From AM-2324 sp042091035 (GTDB lineage Bacteria > Bacteroidota > Bacteroidia > Chitinophagales > Saprospiraceae): 6,649 nt of DNA. Below the pieces are notes generated by a model. The model did no database searches. It saw only the letters and a program-made list of their open reading frames with translations, and had not been told where the DNA came from. Numbering within the stretch: position 1 is the stretch's first letter; every line of letters starts with the position of its first letter. Positions 1 through 6,601 of this stretch are shown piece by piece. The DNA lies in contig JBELIG010000179.1 of assembly GCA_042091035.1 (NCBI GenBank), forward strand, positions 1 through 6,649. The letters are read 5' to 3'. The position numbers were made by a program, and so were the translations under genes.

Positions 1-1427
1 CCAAGAACTATGAAAGGTAGTTTATACCTATTCAGTGCAGCAGCTAACTCATTAAAATAAAAGGTATTGCTGGCCAAAATAGCTGTGGAATTATAGGACA
101 CATTTTTGGCCTTTAGCTCCTGTATCCGATTGATAATAAATTCAGCTTCGGATGATTTGTTTGGATGCTCCGAAACAGATATACGCTTAGAATCATCCAA
201 AGATTGTCTTGGATTACTCAGTACAGGATTTTCACAATCCGTAAACTGAAGTTTATTGATATAAGACAATACCGTTTGTGGACAACGATAACAGAGCTCC
301 AGGTTTATTGAATTAAAAAGATTGGTATTGCTCTGCTTCAATATCCCCATGTGATCCAATGAACCTCCTCGGAAGGTATAAATATTTTGTCGCTGATCGC
401 CTACAAGGAACAAGCTCAAACTTTTGTTTTCCTTCTGAAGCGTGGCAAATATTTTATAATAAGTCTCCCCGAGATCCTGTGCCTCATCAATAACGATTTC
501 TTCAATATTTTCTGCTGTGAATGCTAAGAACTTTTTATCTGTTTGAAGTGACTGCAAGTAAAAATCAAGTATACCGTCATAAGTAAGTAGCTTCTTCTCA
601 GATAAAACTTGATTAAGACTAAGACCATTATATTTTTCCTTGGATAGGATGTTCTTTAAATCTTCCAGGTCTTCATCTTCAATTACACTCAAATTAAAAG
701 ATTCATTTGCATATTCCTCATAGAAAAGCCTAAACTGATCCAAACAAAATGCGTGAATAGTACCTGAATAAATTTGCTTGAGTTTATCAACATAAGGAGA
801 GGTTAAAATAAGATCATCTACCCTGCTTTTTAATTCACCCGCAGATAAGTTCGTAAAGGATAAGGCAATGATATTCTTATCCGAGGCTAAAGACTCTAAT
901 TTATGAAGAATCCGGTAAGCGACTAGGTGGGTTTTTCCTGTTCCAGGACCCGCATTAACGAAAACGAATGGATCTGTGGTTTGAACAGCAAGTAATTGCA
1001 TTTGATTCAATCCATCAAAAACAGATTCTGGCTTAACCAAAGTATCGAATATCCGCTTAGAACGATCGGTGAATTCAACTTTTGCAATAAATCGAATTAT
1101 TGCATAAATAGATTTGATAAGATTAATATATTCCTCTTCTGAATATTCATAATCATTGAAATGGGCGGATGGATTCAGTTTTATGCGAAGCTTTTTCATC
1201 AAGCCAATCACCTCTCTTGGGACAGCTTCAAAAATAATAACTTCCTTTTCAAGCTCCAGCAGGGAAGTTCTTGAATTGATATCCTTTCCTGCAATTATTT
1301 TATAAAAGCCCTCTAAGGTTTTTCTAATATGTAGGACTTTATCTTCTATCGTTCGGGCATCCGAATAATAGATTTCTTCAAGCTTTAGATAAAGCTCTAG
1401 AACCATTTCATCTGTTGGATTGGGCAT
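1..1427 (-). CDS. UvrD/Rep-family superfamily 1 DNA helicase with HEPN/DUF4145-like N-terminal domain (C-terminus beyond window)
   Basis: Partial gene. The reading frame is open from the ATG at 1425-1427 to the left edge, giving 475 complete codons. The SF1 helicase motifs appear in order: Q-motif GLNQMQ (residues 139-144), Walker A GPGTGKT (160-166), motif Ia SFTNLSAGELKSR (190-202), motif Ib GTIHAFC (222-228), Walker B DEAQD (314-318), motif III GDQRQNIYTFRGG (343-355) and motif IV around CYRCP (379-383, R381). The last visible residues, ALNRYKLPFIVLG, match the start of domain 2A in UvrD proteins. ATP-driven 3'-5' DNA unwinding in the cytoplasm is therefore expected. Residues 1-135 are not part of the usual helicase core. 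They are predicted helical and carry R81-x3-N85-x3-H89 (LRIKLNPSAH), resembling the DUF4145/HEPN-like domain of some restriction subunits; that assignment is by eye. DEAQD is typical of UvrD/PcrA-like proteins. The start follows an A-rich leader with no Shine-Dalgarno. Whether it serves repair or phage defence cannot be told from here. The helicase call is firm, the N-terminal call moderate. Confidence 0.93.
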   Translation of the reverse strand, partial: MPNPTDEMVLELYLKLEEIYYSDARTIEDKVLHIRKTLEGFYKIIAGKDINSRTSLLELEKEVIIFEAVPREVIGLMKKLRIKLNPSAHFNDYEYSEEEYINLIKSIYAIIRFIAKVEFTDRSKRIFDTLVKPESVFDGLNQMQLLAVQTTDPFVFVNAGPGTGKTHLVAYRILHKLESLASDKNIIALSFTNLSAGELKSRVDDLILTSPYVDKLKQIYSGTIHAFCLDQFRLFYEEYANESFNLSVIEDEDLEDLKNILSKEKYNGLSLNQVLSEKKLLTYDGILDFYLQSLQTDKKFLAFTAENIEEIVIDEAQDLGETYYKIFATLQKENKSLSLFLVGDQRQNIYTFRGGSLDHMGILKQSNTNLFNSINLELCYRCPQTVLSYINKLQFTDCENPVLSNPRQSLDDSKRISVSEHPNKSSEAEFIINRIQELKAKNVSYNSTAILASNTFYFNELAAALNRYKLPFIVL

Positions 1428-1497
1428 TTTCGTTTTTTTGTTCAAAAATCTGGCTTAAAATAAATATTTCAGGTATGAAAAAATAATATTTAAACAT
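1428..1497 (-). promoter_or_regulatory. Leader/promoter region of the helicase gene
   Basis: This 70-bp AT-rich stretch separates the helicase start from the terminator of the gene upstream of it. Because that terminator is strong, the helicase promoter most likely lies here. Read on the minus strand, the octamer GATTTTTG at 1450-1443 differs by one base from the Bacteroidota -7 element TAnnTTTG, but no TTG/TTTG is seen at the expected -33 distance and the leader would be only a few bases long. The promoter is placed by context, not by a convincing motif. An A7 run sits close upstream of the ATG, as in many Bacteroidota leaders. Confidence 0.3.
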
Positions 1498-1527
1498 AAA
1501 AAAGGGGATGCAAGCATCCCCTTTTTT
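1498..1527. terminator. Rho-independent terminator after the 558-residue gene (symmetrical)
   Basis: A perfect 13-bp inverted repeat (1498-1510 and 1515-1527) has a GGGGATG/CATCCCC core, loop CAAG, an A6 tract on one side and a T6 tract on the other. It begins one base after the stop codon of the minus-strand gene 1529-3205, so it should end that transcript and isolate it from the helicase gene. The symmetry means it could also work on the plus strand, although no plus-strand gene leads into it. Confidence 0.9.
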
Positions 1528-1528
1528 A

Positions 1529-3205
1529 TCAATCAAACTTAACTCGAATGAGTCTTCGCTTCGTTCCTTTATCTGCAAAAAGGATGACTGAATTCTCCTT
1601 GTTCAGTTGGGTTCTGATTTTAGAAGAGATCTTATAGTTCTCAGAATTCTTACTGAGGACAGTCTTTTTGACTTTCCCATCAGGAGCAATTTGTGTTTGC
1701 ACTAAGATGCGCTTACTTGTTGCATTCATCTCTTTTGCCTTTTCTCCAGATTCAATGCGCTTATTCTCCTCAATATCATTGTAGACAAAATAGAGGTTGT
1801 CATTTGAATAGACACCCCAGAATGAACCATAATGCCAATTATCTTCCTTAAGTTTTTGATTCTTATCAATGTAACGCATCCATTCAAGCTCGCCATCTGC
1901 AGATACACTGATTGCTATCATATCCTTGTAGAAGTAATTGTGTTCATCCGGACCATTCTCCTTGATATAAGACTTTGTAGTCTCCTTTCTGTATTGAATT
2001 TCCGCAAGGATATAACAACCGCCATTTTCTTTTCCAAGAAAATCAATCGGCCTAAGATCGGCAATTCCCTGTCCTTTTTTACGTAATTTCTTAAGGCCTT
2101 TCTCTGTCATCACCTTTGTCAAAAAAGAGCTACTAAAAGGATGATATTCTGTATAATCAAATGTCTTTTTCTCCAGATCAAAGCGTGCCACAAAAACACC
2201 ACTATAAGCATATTTTTCATCATCAGAAAAAAGACTCACTCCATATCCAAAAGCAAATGTAGGATCATCTGCTCGGGTGTAGCTCGATATAATAAGTTTA
2301 TTATCTACCTCAATAATCTGAGTCATAGACGGCACAAGGTGTCGATTTAACTCAATGGTGTGAGACTCAAACTTACTATAATCTTCATTATCAATTATTT
2401 TTAATTCATATTCTACTGGATCATTTGGGTTATACTTCTTTCGATGATCATTAACATCATAGACAGCATAAAAAGAATACGTACTTTCCATAAACCCTTG
2501 CTCCTCTTTGACCATTCTAAGGTTAGTATCAAAAGCCAGCCCATTTTCATTGGTAACCATAGCTAAATTTATAAAACGCCCAGCTTTAGTTTCCTGAACA
2601 TTTTTGTAGATCACAAACATTTTTTCCTCCTCTAATACACTAAGACGATACCTCGCCTCTTTAGGACCTTTACCAGGCAGCCCATAAATATTCATTGGGG
2701 GTTTAAGACGTAGATTGGTGAGCTTTTTTCTTCTTCTAAGCGTAAAGTCATTTTCGTCGAGAATATGAGCAAATAATTCTACTGAACTTGCCCCCTCTTC
2801 CGTTTCTGAAGTTATAACTATAATCTTTTCATCCAACATAAAGATAGATTCAAGCTTTCCCTTTCCGTTTATTGGATAAATCTTATTAAGACTTAGGTCC
2901 TTATTATACTTGGCAATATATAAATCGAATTCATAACTCATTGAAAGTTTGTTATGTTTAGCATCTCTACTAAAGCCTTTGGAAGCATAGGATTGATTTA
3001 ACTTATACTTCGGATCCAAGCGAATCGCATAGATGCCATTAGCATTCTCCCCGATGAAATCTGAAAAGAAAGTTTTTTCGATTTTCTTTTTAAAAACAGG
3101 ACCTTCTTCGAAGCTTGTTTCAGTGAATTGGGCGTTGAGATTAAACGCAAGGACTAAAAGAGCAAATAGGCTTGCCCTAAGTTTAAAGGGGATGCGATCG
3201 TTCAT
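1529..3205 (-). CDS. Exported protein of unknown function, probable beta-propeller
   Basis: A protein of 558 residues that I do not recognise as a named family. The N-terminus is a classical signal peptide: basic n-region to R10, hydrophobic ASLFALLVLAFNL (11-23), and likely cleavage in LNA|QF after A25. There is no lipobox and no later membrane segment, and the C-terminus (RRLIRVKFD) lacks an obvious type IX sorting domain, so a periplasmic location is most likely. The mature part is rich in beta-strands. About seven beta-hairpin units recur, near residues 94-112, 144-162, 214-232, 268-286, 337-354, 431-449 and 502-519. Several pair a hydrophobic strand with a D/N-rich turn, such as ISVSADGELEW and TQIAPDGKVKKT. 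Most are preceded by a strand such as KIIVITSE, KLIISSYT, CYILAEIQY or LYFVYND. This periodicity suggests a seven-bladed propeller, which is an inference. C397 is the only cysteine and no catalytic motif is visible. The ATG at 3203-3205 directly precedes the signal peptide. The gene stands alone, with a terminator just after its stop codon. Confidence 0.85.
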   Translation of the reverse strand: MNDRIPFKLRASLFALLVLAFNLNAQFTETSFEEGPVFKKKIEKTFFSDFIGENANGIYAIRLDPKYKLNQSYASKGFSRDAKHNKLSMSYEFDLYIAKYNKDLSLNKIYPINGKGKLESIFMLDEKIIVITSETEEGASSVELFAHILDENDFTLRRRKKLTNLRLKPPMNIYGLPGKGPKEARYRLSVLEEEKMFVIYKNVQETKAGRFINLAMVTNENGLAFDTNLRMVKEEQGFMESTYSFYAVYDVNDHRKKYNPNDPVEYELKIIDNEDYSKFESHTIELNRHLVPSMTQIIEVDNKLIISSYTRADDPTFAFGYGVSLFSDDEKYAYSGVFVARFDLEKKTFDYTEYHPFSSSFLTKVMTEKGLKKLRKKGQGIADLRPIDFLGKENGGCYILAEIQYRKETTKSYIKENGPDEHNYFYKDMIAISVSADGELEWMRYIDKNQKLKEDNWHYGSFWGVYSNDNLYFVYNDIEENKRIESGEKAKEMNATSKRILVQTQIAPDGKVKKTVLSKNSENYKISSKIRTQLNKENSVILFADKGTKRRLIRVKFD

Positions 3206-3604
3206 TTTGTATTTAGGTTTTTTATTTATTACAAAATAATAAATACTTAAAATACTCTAAATTAAATCTAGTTATTTTTCCCTACCAACAGAAGATATCC
3301 ACATTGAACACTATTTACCAACATTTTAACAAAAAGAGATAGAGGATTTTTGAGGGAAAGGCTTTTAATTCTATATTAGATTAAAGTAAAATACATAACA
3401 ACCTACCTACTAGTATTTTATACAAATTCCTCAATAAAGACTATTTTCTTTAGTAACAATAGAGTTACTTTCTAACGCAAACATTATTCGAGTTATAGTC
3501 CAAGTACATCCCATATTAAGGCCCTGTATTAACAGGTCTAAAGTGTGTAAGTGTAGCGAATATAGTCAGGCGTTAGCCTCAAACAACCCAGGGGGGAAAG
3601 TTAA
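3206..3604. other. 399-bp intergenic region with several hairpins; no convincing protein gene
   Basis: The region lies between two minus-strand genes. The part nearest 3206 is very AT-rich and should hold the promoter of the 558-residue gene. TTATTTTG on the minus strand at 3239-3232 is one base off TAnnTTTG, but has no paired -33 box. The part from about 3500 is less AT-rich and more structured. Hairpins seen are AGTAAC/GTTACT (3452-3457 with 3464-3469), CCTGT/ACAGG (3523-3527 with 3532-3536), AGGC/GCCT (3568-3571 with 3576-3579), and the terminator-like stem beginning at 3592. The only open frames are very short, with no initiation or compositional support. The structured part could be the end of a plus-strand small RNA or the remnant of an interspersed repeat. 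Confidence 0.5.
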
Positions 3605-3622
3605 TCACTTTCTCCCTTTTTT
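3592..3622 (+). terminator. Plus-strand terminator-like hairpin overlapping the end of the tocopherol-cyclase-like gene
   Basis: GGGGGAAAGT (3592-3601) pairs with ACTTTCTCCC (3607-3616) as a 10-bp stem with one G-U wobble, a 5-base loop, and a T6 tract at 3617-3622 on the plus strand. On the minus strand the wobble becomes an A-C mismatch and no U-tract follows, so the signal favours plus-strand termination. It overlaps the last codons and stop of the gene at 3605-4597. Part of its sequence comes from the lysine/arginine codons of that gene's tail, so it may be fortuitous, or it may serve weakly for the minus-strand gene. Confidence 0.5.
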
Positions 3623-4597
3623 ATGGGCCTTAAGCAATTCATCAAAAGCACCTGCTATCTCAAGTCCAGCATGCTTTCCATGACCTTCAAAAACAACAGA
3701 AGATGTTTTCCGCTGAACCAAGCGAATGAAAAGTGATGCTGTCATACTTTCTGAAATACGGCCTTCCATGGCGCCTTGTATAGGAGAAGCAAGTAAGGCT
3801 GTCTTACCGTTTGTAGCTTTTACAGTGAGCTGGTAACGGGGATTGATCAGTTCCAATTCTATTCCTGAATCTGTTTGAATAAGCTTTTTAATCCGACTAA
3901 AATTATAGCTTGTAAAACGGATAAAAGCCCCTCGGACATATAGGCCACAAATAAAACCTGTAAATCCAGTCCCAAGCATTGGAATAGTAGCTACAGAACA
4001 TTTGAAGGAAATAGAATCCTCTTCAAAATGATTGCTCTGCATCCATACATAGGCAGAAGGGAATGAACTACCCCAATCTTTTTCAATATATCCCCTACCC
4101 GAATGAAATGGAATATCCTGCTCCTTAAATCGAAGCAGTCCTTTGAGCCTATGATCCATGCTCACTATACCGTGATTACATTCCATAAACTTCAACCAAG
4201 AAAAAGGCCCCATTATACCTGGAGCATACCAAGGGTTCGGCCACGAAGCCTTTCCCTCTATCTGTATCTGTCCCTTCAAATCTTCAAGATCTAATTTGAT
4301 GTGATCATCCGAAAATTCATTAGATCCTATGGATACAAAAAATCGATCAGAAGCAGGCTTGAAAAGGTCCAGCGGGAACTTATGATATTGAGCTGTGCTA
4401 TTTTTTCCATCTAATACCTGAATAAAAGCGTGGCCTTCGCCCGATTCATCCATAGCTATACCGGGAATCAAAGCAAGAGCATGCGAACCAGCATCATCAA
4501 TCAATTTGAAGTACCAGCCTTCAAAATAATTTTTGCTTTTTCCCCATCCTTGAAATCGCTCTGGATTGAAATGAGCTTGTATCTTTTTATTTAGCAT
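3605..4597 (-). CDS. Tocopherol-cyclase-like family protein
   Basis: A protein of 330 residues resembling the tocopherol cyclase family (plant and cyanobacterial VTE1-like). Recognisable blocks are NYFEGWYFKLID (23-34), ALALIPGIAM (40-49), HAFIQVLD (56-63), the MECNHG region (138-143), GYIEKDWGSSFP (169-180) followed by WMQSN (185-189), and a Gly-rich hydrophobic stretch around MLGTGFTGFICG (207-218). In plants and cyanobacteria the enzyme closes the chromanol ring of tocopherol from a phytyl-quinol precursor. Nothing in the window suggests tocopherol synthesis or photosynthesis, so the substrate here is unknown and could be another lipid or quinone. There is no signal peptide or membrane segment, so the protein should be cytoplasmic. 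The tail is very basic (KAHKKGRK). The ATG at 4595-4597 opens directly into the conserved N-terminal block, so the start looks right. Only 51 bp separate it from the GH16 gene upstream, and a strong terminator fills that gap, so co-transcription is unlikely. Family call fairly sure; enzymatic role uncertain. Confidence 0.88.
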   Translation of the reverse strand: MLNKKIQAHFNPERFQGWGKSKNYFEGWYFKLIDDAGSHALALIPGIAMDESGEGHAFIQVLDGKNSTAQYHKFPLDLFKPASDRFFVSIGSNEFSDDHIKLDLEDLKGQIQIEGKASWPNPWYAPGIMGPFSWLKFMECNHGIVSMDHRLKGLLRFKEQDIPFHSGRGYIEKDWGSSFPSAYVWMQSNHFEEDSISFKCSVATIPMLGTGFTGFICGLYVRGAFIRFTSYNFSRIKKLIQTDSGIELELINPRYQLTVKATNGKTALLASPIQGAMEGRISESMTASLFIRLVQRKTSSVVFEGHGKHAGLEIAGAFDELLKAHKKGRK

Positions 4598-4607
4598 GTT
4601 TCAAGAT

Positions 4608-4643
4608 AAAAAAAAGAAGATACGGTAGCGTATCTTCTTTTTT
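4608..4643. terminator. Strong symmetrical rho-independent terminator after the GH16 gene
   Basis: The core GAAGATACG (4616-4624) pairs perfectly with CGTATCTTC (4629-4637) around loop GTAG. Flanking A and T runs extend the stem to about 15 bp (A run 4608-4615, T run 4638-4643, then a further T run 4645-4650). It begins a few bases past the stop codon of the minus-strand GH16 gene and should end its transcript. Because of its symmetry it could also stop plus-strand transcription. It occupies nearly all the space upstream of the next minus-strand gene. Confidence 0.92.
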
Positions 4644-4648
4644 GTTTT

Positions 4649-5758
4649 TTATTCTTCCTGGAACACTCGGACATAATCGACTATCATAGTCTGCGGGAAA
4701 AGTGTGCTCGGGTTTGGACTACCCGGCCAATTCCCTCCAACTGCAACGTTGAAAATAAAAAAGAAATCTTCCTGGAAAGCAGAAATACTTGCTGTATTCA
4801 TTACGTGATACTGAATGTCATCTCTGTAGAATCGAATCTGCGAGGCATCCCAAATAATGGAAAACACATGAAATTCTTCCGCAAATTTTTGCCCACTAGG
4901 CAATGAATTTGATCCACTGTAGGATGCATGTGAATTATTGTGGCTCCAGTGCATAGTCCCATGCACAGTTCTATCATTCAATCCTTCTCCTCCAACCATC
5001 TCCATAACATCAATCTCTCCACATTGTGGCCACCCAACAGAAGAAAAGTCCTCACCTAGCATCCACAAAGCTGGCCAAATACCTTTTCCATAAGGCAAAG
5101 CCGCACGTATATCTATTCGACCGTATTTAAAGGACTGCTTTCCTTGTGTTTTTATTCTTGAAGAAGTATAATTATATCCCTCGTAAGCTTGTTTCCTAGC
5201 AGTAATTTGCAAATAACCATCCTGCACTAAAGTGTTTTGAGACCTATAGTATTGTTGTTCATTATTACCCCAACCCCAGGTGCCATTTCCTATCTCCTGA
5301 GTCCAATCTGAGGAAAGACTATTCCCTTCAAATTCATCGTTCCAAACCAAATTATAACCCGCGTAGCTGGACGGAGTTGAATACCCTGTTGTAGGTGGTC
5401 CAGTTATTGGGTCTTCTCCTTCAATTTGAAAAGAATCATACTTTTCTGCAAAATCAAAGAATGAATTCGCAGAACTGTATGCTCGAGTTCTAACCTGATG
5501 CGTTCCAGAAAATACAAAAGTATGGGAAGCTGTGCCATCTTCAGATACTACAAAAGTTTCTACATCATTCTCTATGAAGAGAAAGCTAAAACTTGCTGCA
5601 CCATCTGCAGTCGCAGTAATACTTACGGTCTTTTCATTGATAGTAACCGAAGTTGTTAAGTTAGTTGGAATTTCTACAATTGAGTCTGCAGAATCATCAT
5701 CCTGACTACAAGATGCAAAGACGAACAGAATAGTCAGTCCAAATAAAAAATTCTTCAT
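4649..5758 (-). CDS. Surface lipoprotein glycoside hydrolase family 16, laminarinase-type endo-beta-1,3-glucanase
   Basis: A protein of 369 residues. The start is placed at the ATG 5756-5758 because MKNFLFGLTILFVFASC is a lipoprotein signal with acylated C17. The following SQDDDS resembles the Bacteroidota export signal for surface lipoproteins. The same frame is open upstream to an ATG at 5861-5863, but that would bury the signal behind 35 unlikely residues. Residues about 28-115 form a beta-rich module, probably Ig/PKD-like, joined by a Gly/Pro/Thr linker (about 116-130) to the GH16 domain (about 135-367). That domain contains LVWNDEFEG (137-145), WPALWML (228-234), the catalytic motif E248-I-D-V-M-E253 (nucleophile E248, D250, acid/base E253; the extra Met is typical of laminarinases) and a C-terminal MIVDYVRVFQ strand. 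It should hydrolyse internal beta-1,3 or mixed-linked glucans such as laminarin; exact specificity is not visible. The catalytic domain looks complete. No SusC/SusD pair or other glycan gene adjoins it, so it looks solitary. An A9 run lies just upstream of the ATG, and a terminator follows the stop. Confidence 0.95.
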   Translation of the reverse strand: MKNFLFGLTILFVFASCSQDDDSADSIVEIPTNLTTSVTINEKTVSITATADGAASFSFLFIENDVETFVVSEDGTASHTFVFSGTHQVRTRAYSSANSFFDFAEKYDSFQIEGEDPITGPPTTGYSTPSSYAGYNLVWNDEFEGNSLSSDWTQEIGNGTWGWGNNEQQYYRSQNTLVQDGYLQITARKQAYEGYNYTSSRIKTQGKQSFKYGRIDIRAALPYGKGIWPALWMLGEDFSSVGWPQCGEIDVMEMVGGEGLNDRTVHGTMHWSHNNSHASYSGSNSLPSGQKFAEEFHVFSIIWDASQIRFYRDDIQYHVMNTASISAFQEDFFFIFNVAVGGNWPGSPNPSTLFPQTMIVDYVRVFQEE

Positions 5759-6109
5759 TAGTTGTTTTTTTTTCGGTATTAAAACCTGATTGAGAACTCC
5801 TTCAAAGAAGAAGGCTGGTCGTATTGGCAAAAGGCTTCCATAATATACTAAGGTATAGACCAAAAAAGAAAGCTAAAACAATCAAATACTGATTATTAAC
5901 ATTTTTTGACAAAGTAGAAGTACTAAAAAGTATAAAAAGAAGAAAATCCTAAAAATCCATTCTAACAAATTAAAAAACAACAGCTTATCGATTAAAAAAA
6001 CAAAGGAATCGAGAAGAATATAAAAATTGTTCATTTCTTTTTGAACCATAAACAAATAAAATTCATTCTTATATATGACACTAAACAAGTTAGCGTCAAT
6101 TATCACTAA
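5759..6109. promoter_or_regulatory. 351-bp divergent intergenic region between the GH16 gene and osmC
   Basis: Very AT-rich, especially 5880-6060. It separates two divergently transcribed genes and must hold the promoters of both. No TAnnTTTG element with a correctly spaced TTG box was found on either strand. TCTTTTTG at 6036-6043 on the plus strand is one base off and lies about 66 bp before osmC, so it is only a weak candidate. The GH16 leader includes a small possible hairpin (CTTC-TTT-GAAG) near 5800. I see no operator-like long palindrome or riboswitch, and the open frames across the region have no coding support. Confidence 0.5.
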
Positions 6110-6544
6110 ATGAACACGTTTATGAAAAGCAAAGCAACCGCCATCTGGTCTGGAACCGGAAAAGAAGGTACTGGGCAATTAACTACGGGAAGTAAAGTCC
6201 TAAACAATACCCCATACAACTTCAAAAGTCGCTTTGAAAACGGCACAGATACTAACCCCGAAGAATTAATAGCTGCAGCCCATGCAGGATGTTTTAACAT
6301 GAAGCTGAGTTTTGTACTTGGCAACTTCGGTTTTACTCCAAAACAATTGGAATCACAGTGCTCTGTAGATATGGTTGACGGTATGATCGCAGAATCATAC
6401 ATTGAATTAACAGCCAATGTTCCAGATATAAGTATTGAAAAATTCAAAGAATGTGTTGAAGATGCATTTAGGAATTGTCCTATCTCTGTACTTTTTGCTG
6501 AGAATGCAGAGTTGTCTTTGAATTATACCCTAATTGAACAATAA
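6110..6544 (+). CDS. osmC: OsmC-type thiol peroxidase (organic hydroperoxide reductase)
   Basis: A protein of 144 residues, close to the usual 140 of the OsmC/Ohr family. Cytoplasmic enzymes of this family reduce organic hydroperoxides through a reactive cysteine pair. The sequence shows the N-terminal strand KATAIWSGTGKEGTG (8-22), then VLNNTPYNFKSRFENG (30-45) with the conserved Arg at R41, then TNPEELIAAAHAGCF (48-62) with the peroxidatic C61 and the nearby glutamates. The second cysteine is C123 in FRNCPISVLF. The block TNPEELIAAAHAGC and the N-terminus are of the OsmC rather than the Ohr subgroup, which supports the symbol. C84 and C115 are additional cysteines. The start could instead be the in-frame ATG at 6122 (MKSKATAIW, 140 residues), which fits many family members equally well; neither has a Shine-Dalgarno. 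It is transcribed away from the GH16 gene and no clear terminator follows. In other bacteria this gene responds to osmotic or oxidative stress; nothing here shows its regulation. Confidence 0.95.
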   Translation: MNTFMKSKATAIWSGTGKEGTGQLTTGSKVLNNTPYNFKSRFENGTDTNPEELIAAAHAGCFNMKLSFVLGNFGFTPKQLESQCSVDMVDGMIAESYIELTANVPDISIEKFKECVEDAFRNCPISVLFAENAELSLNYTLIEQ

Positions 6545-6559
6545 GAATCATCTCAGCCC

Positions 6560-6601
6560 TTGTTGATTCCCCTGAATCCCCCCAAGGTATATTATCAACA
6601 A
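6560..6601. repeat. 8-bp inverted repeat downstream of osmC
   Basis: TTGTTGAT (6560-6567) and ATCAACAA (6594-6601) are perfect inverted repeats 26 bases apart, starting 15 bases after the osmC stop codon. The stem is AT-rich with a large C-rich loop and no T-tract, so it is a poor rho-independent terminator. It might stabilise the 3' end of the osmC message or be chance. Confidence 0.3.

Noticed and set aside
1832..2350. Two plus-strand open frames of 84 and 69 residues
   Set aside because: Both lie inside the 558-residue gene on the other strand, with no recognisable domain and no promoter or leader of their own.
3568..3579. Integron attC site suggested by GGCGTTAGCC
   Set aside because: The GTTRRRY/RYYYAAC core pairs are not matched, there is no long imperfect palindrome, and no cassette or integrase is present.
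3206..3604. Small protein gene in the gap, for example a roughly 27-codon minus-strand frame near 3430-3515
   Set aside because: Too short, without initiation signals or any similarity, and consistent with chance in AT-rich sequence.
5759..5863. Longer N-terminus for the GH16 gene from the ATG at 5861-5863
   Set aside because: It adds 35 residues ahead of a complete lipoprotein signal peptide, which would then be internal; the ATG at 5756-5758 is preceded by an A-rich leader and starts the signal directly.
6036..6043. TCTTTTTG as the osmC -7 promoter element
   Set aside because: It has one mismatch to TAnnTTTG and no TTG at the expected upstream distance; such near matches are frequent in AT-rich DNA.
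5882..6178. 98-residue minus-strand open frame across the divergent intergenic region
   Set aside because: It overlaps the conserved start of osmC on the opposite strand, is dominated by Phe/Leu/Ile from AT-rich DNA, and resembles no family.
6106..6447. 113-residue minus-strand open frame
   Set aside because: It lies almost entirely opposite the well-conserved osmC coding sequence and is explained as its antisense shadow.
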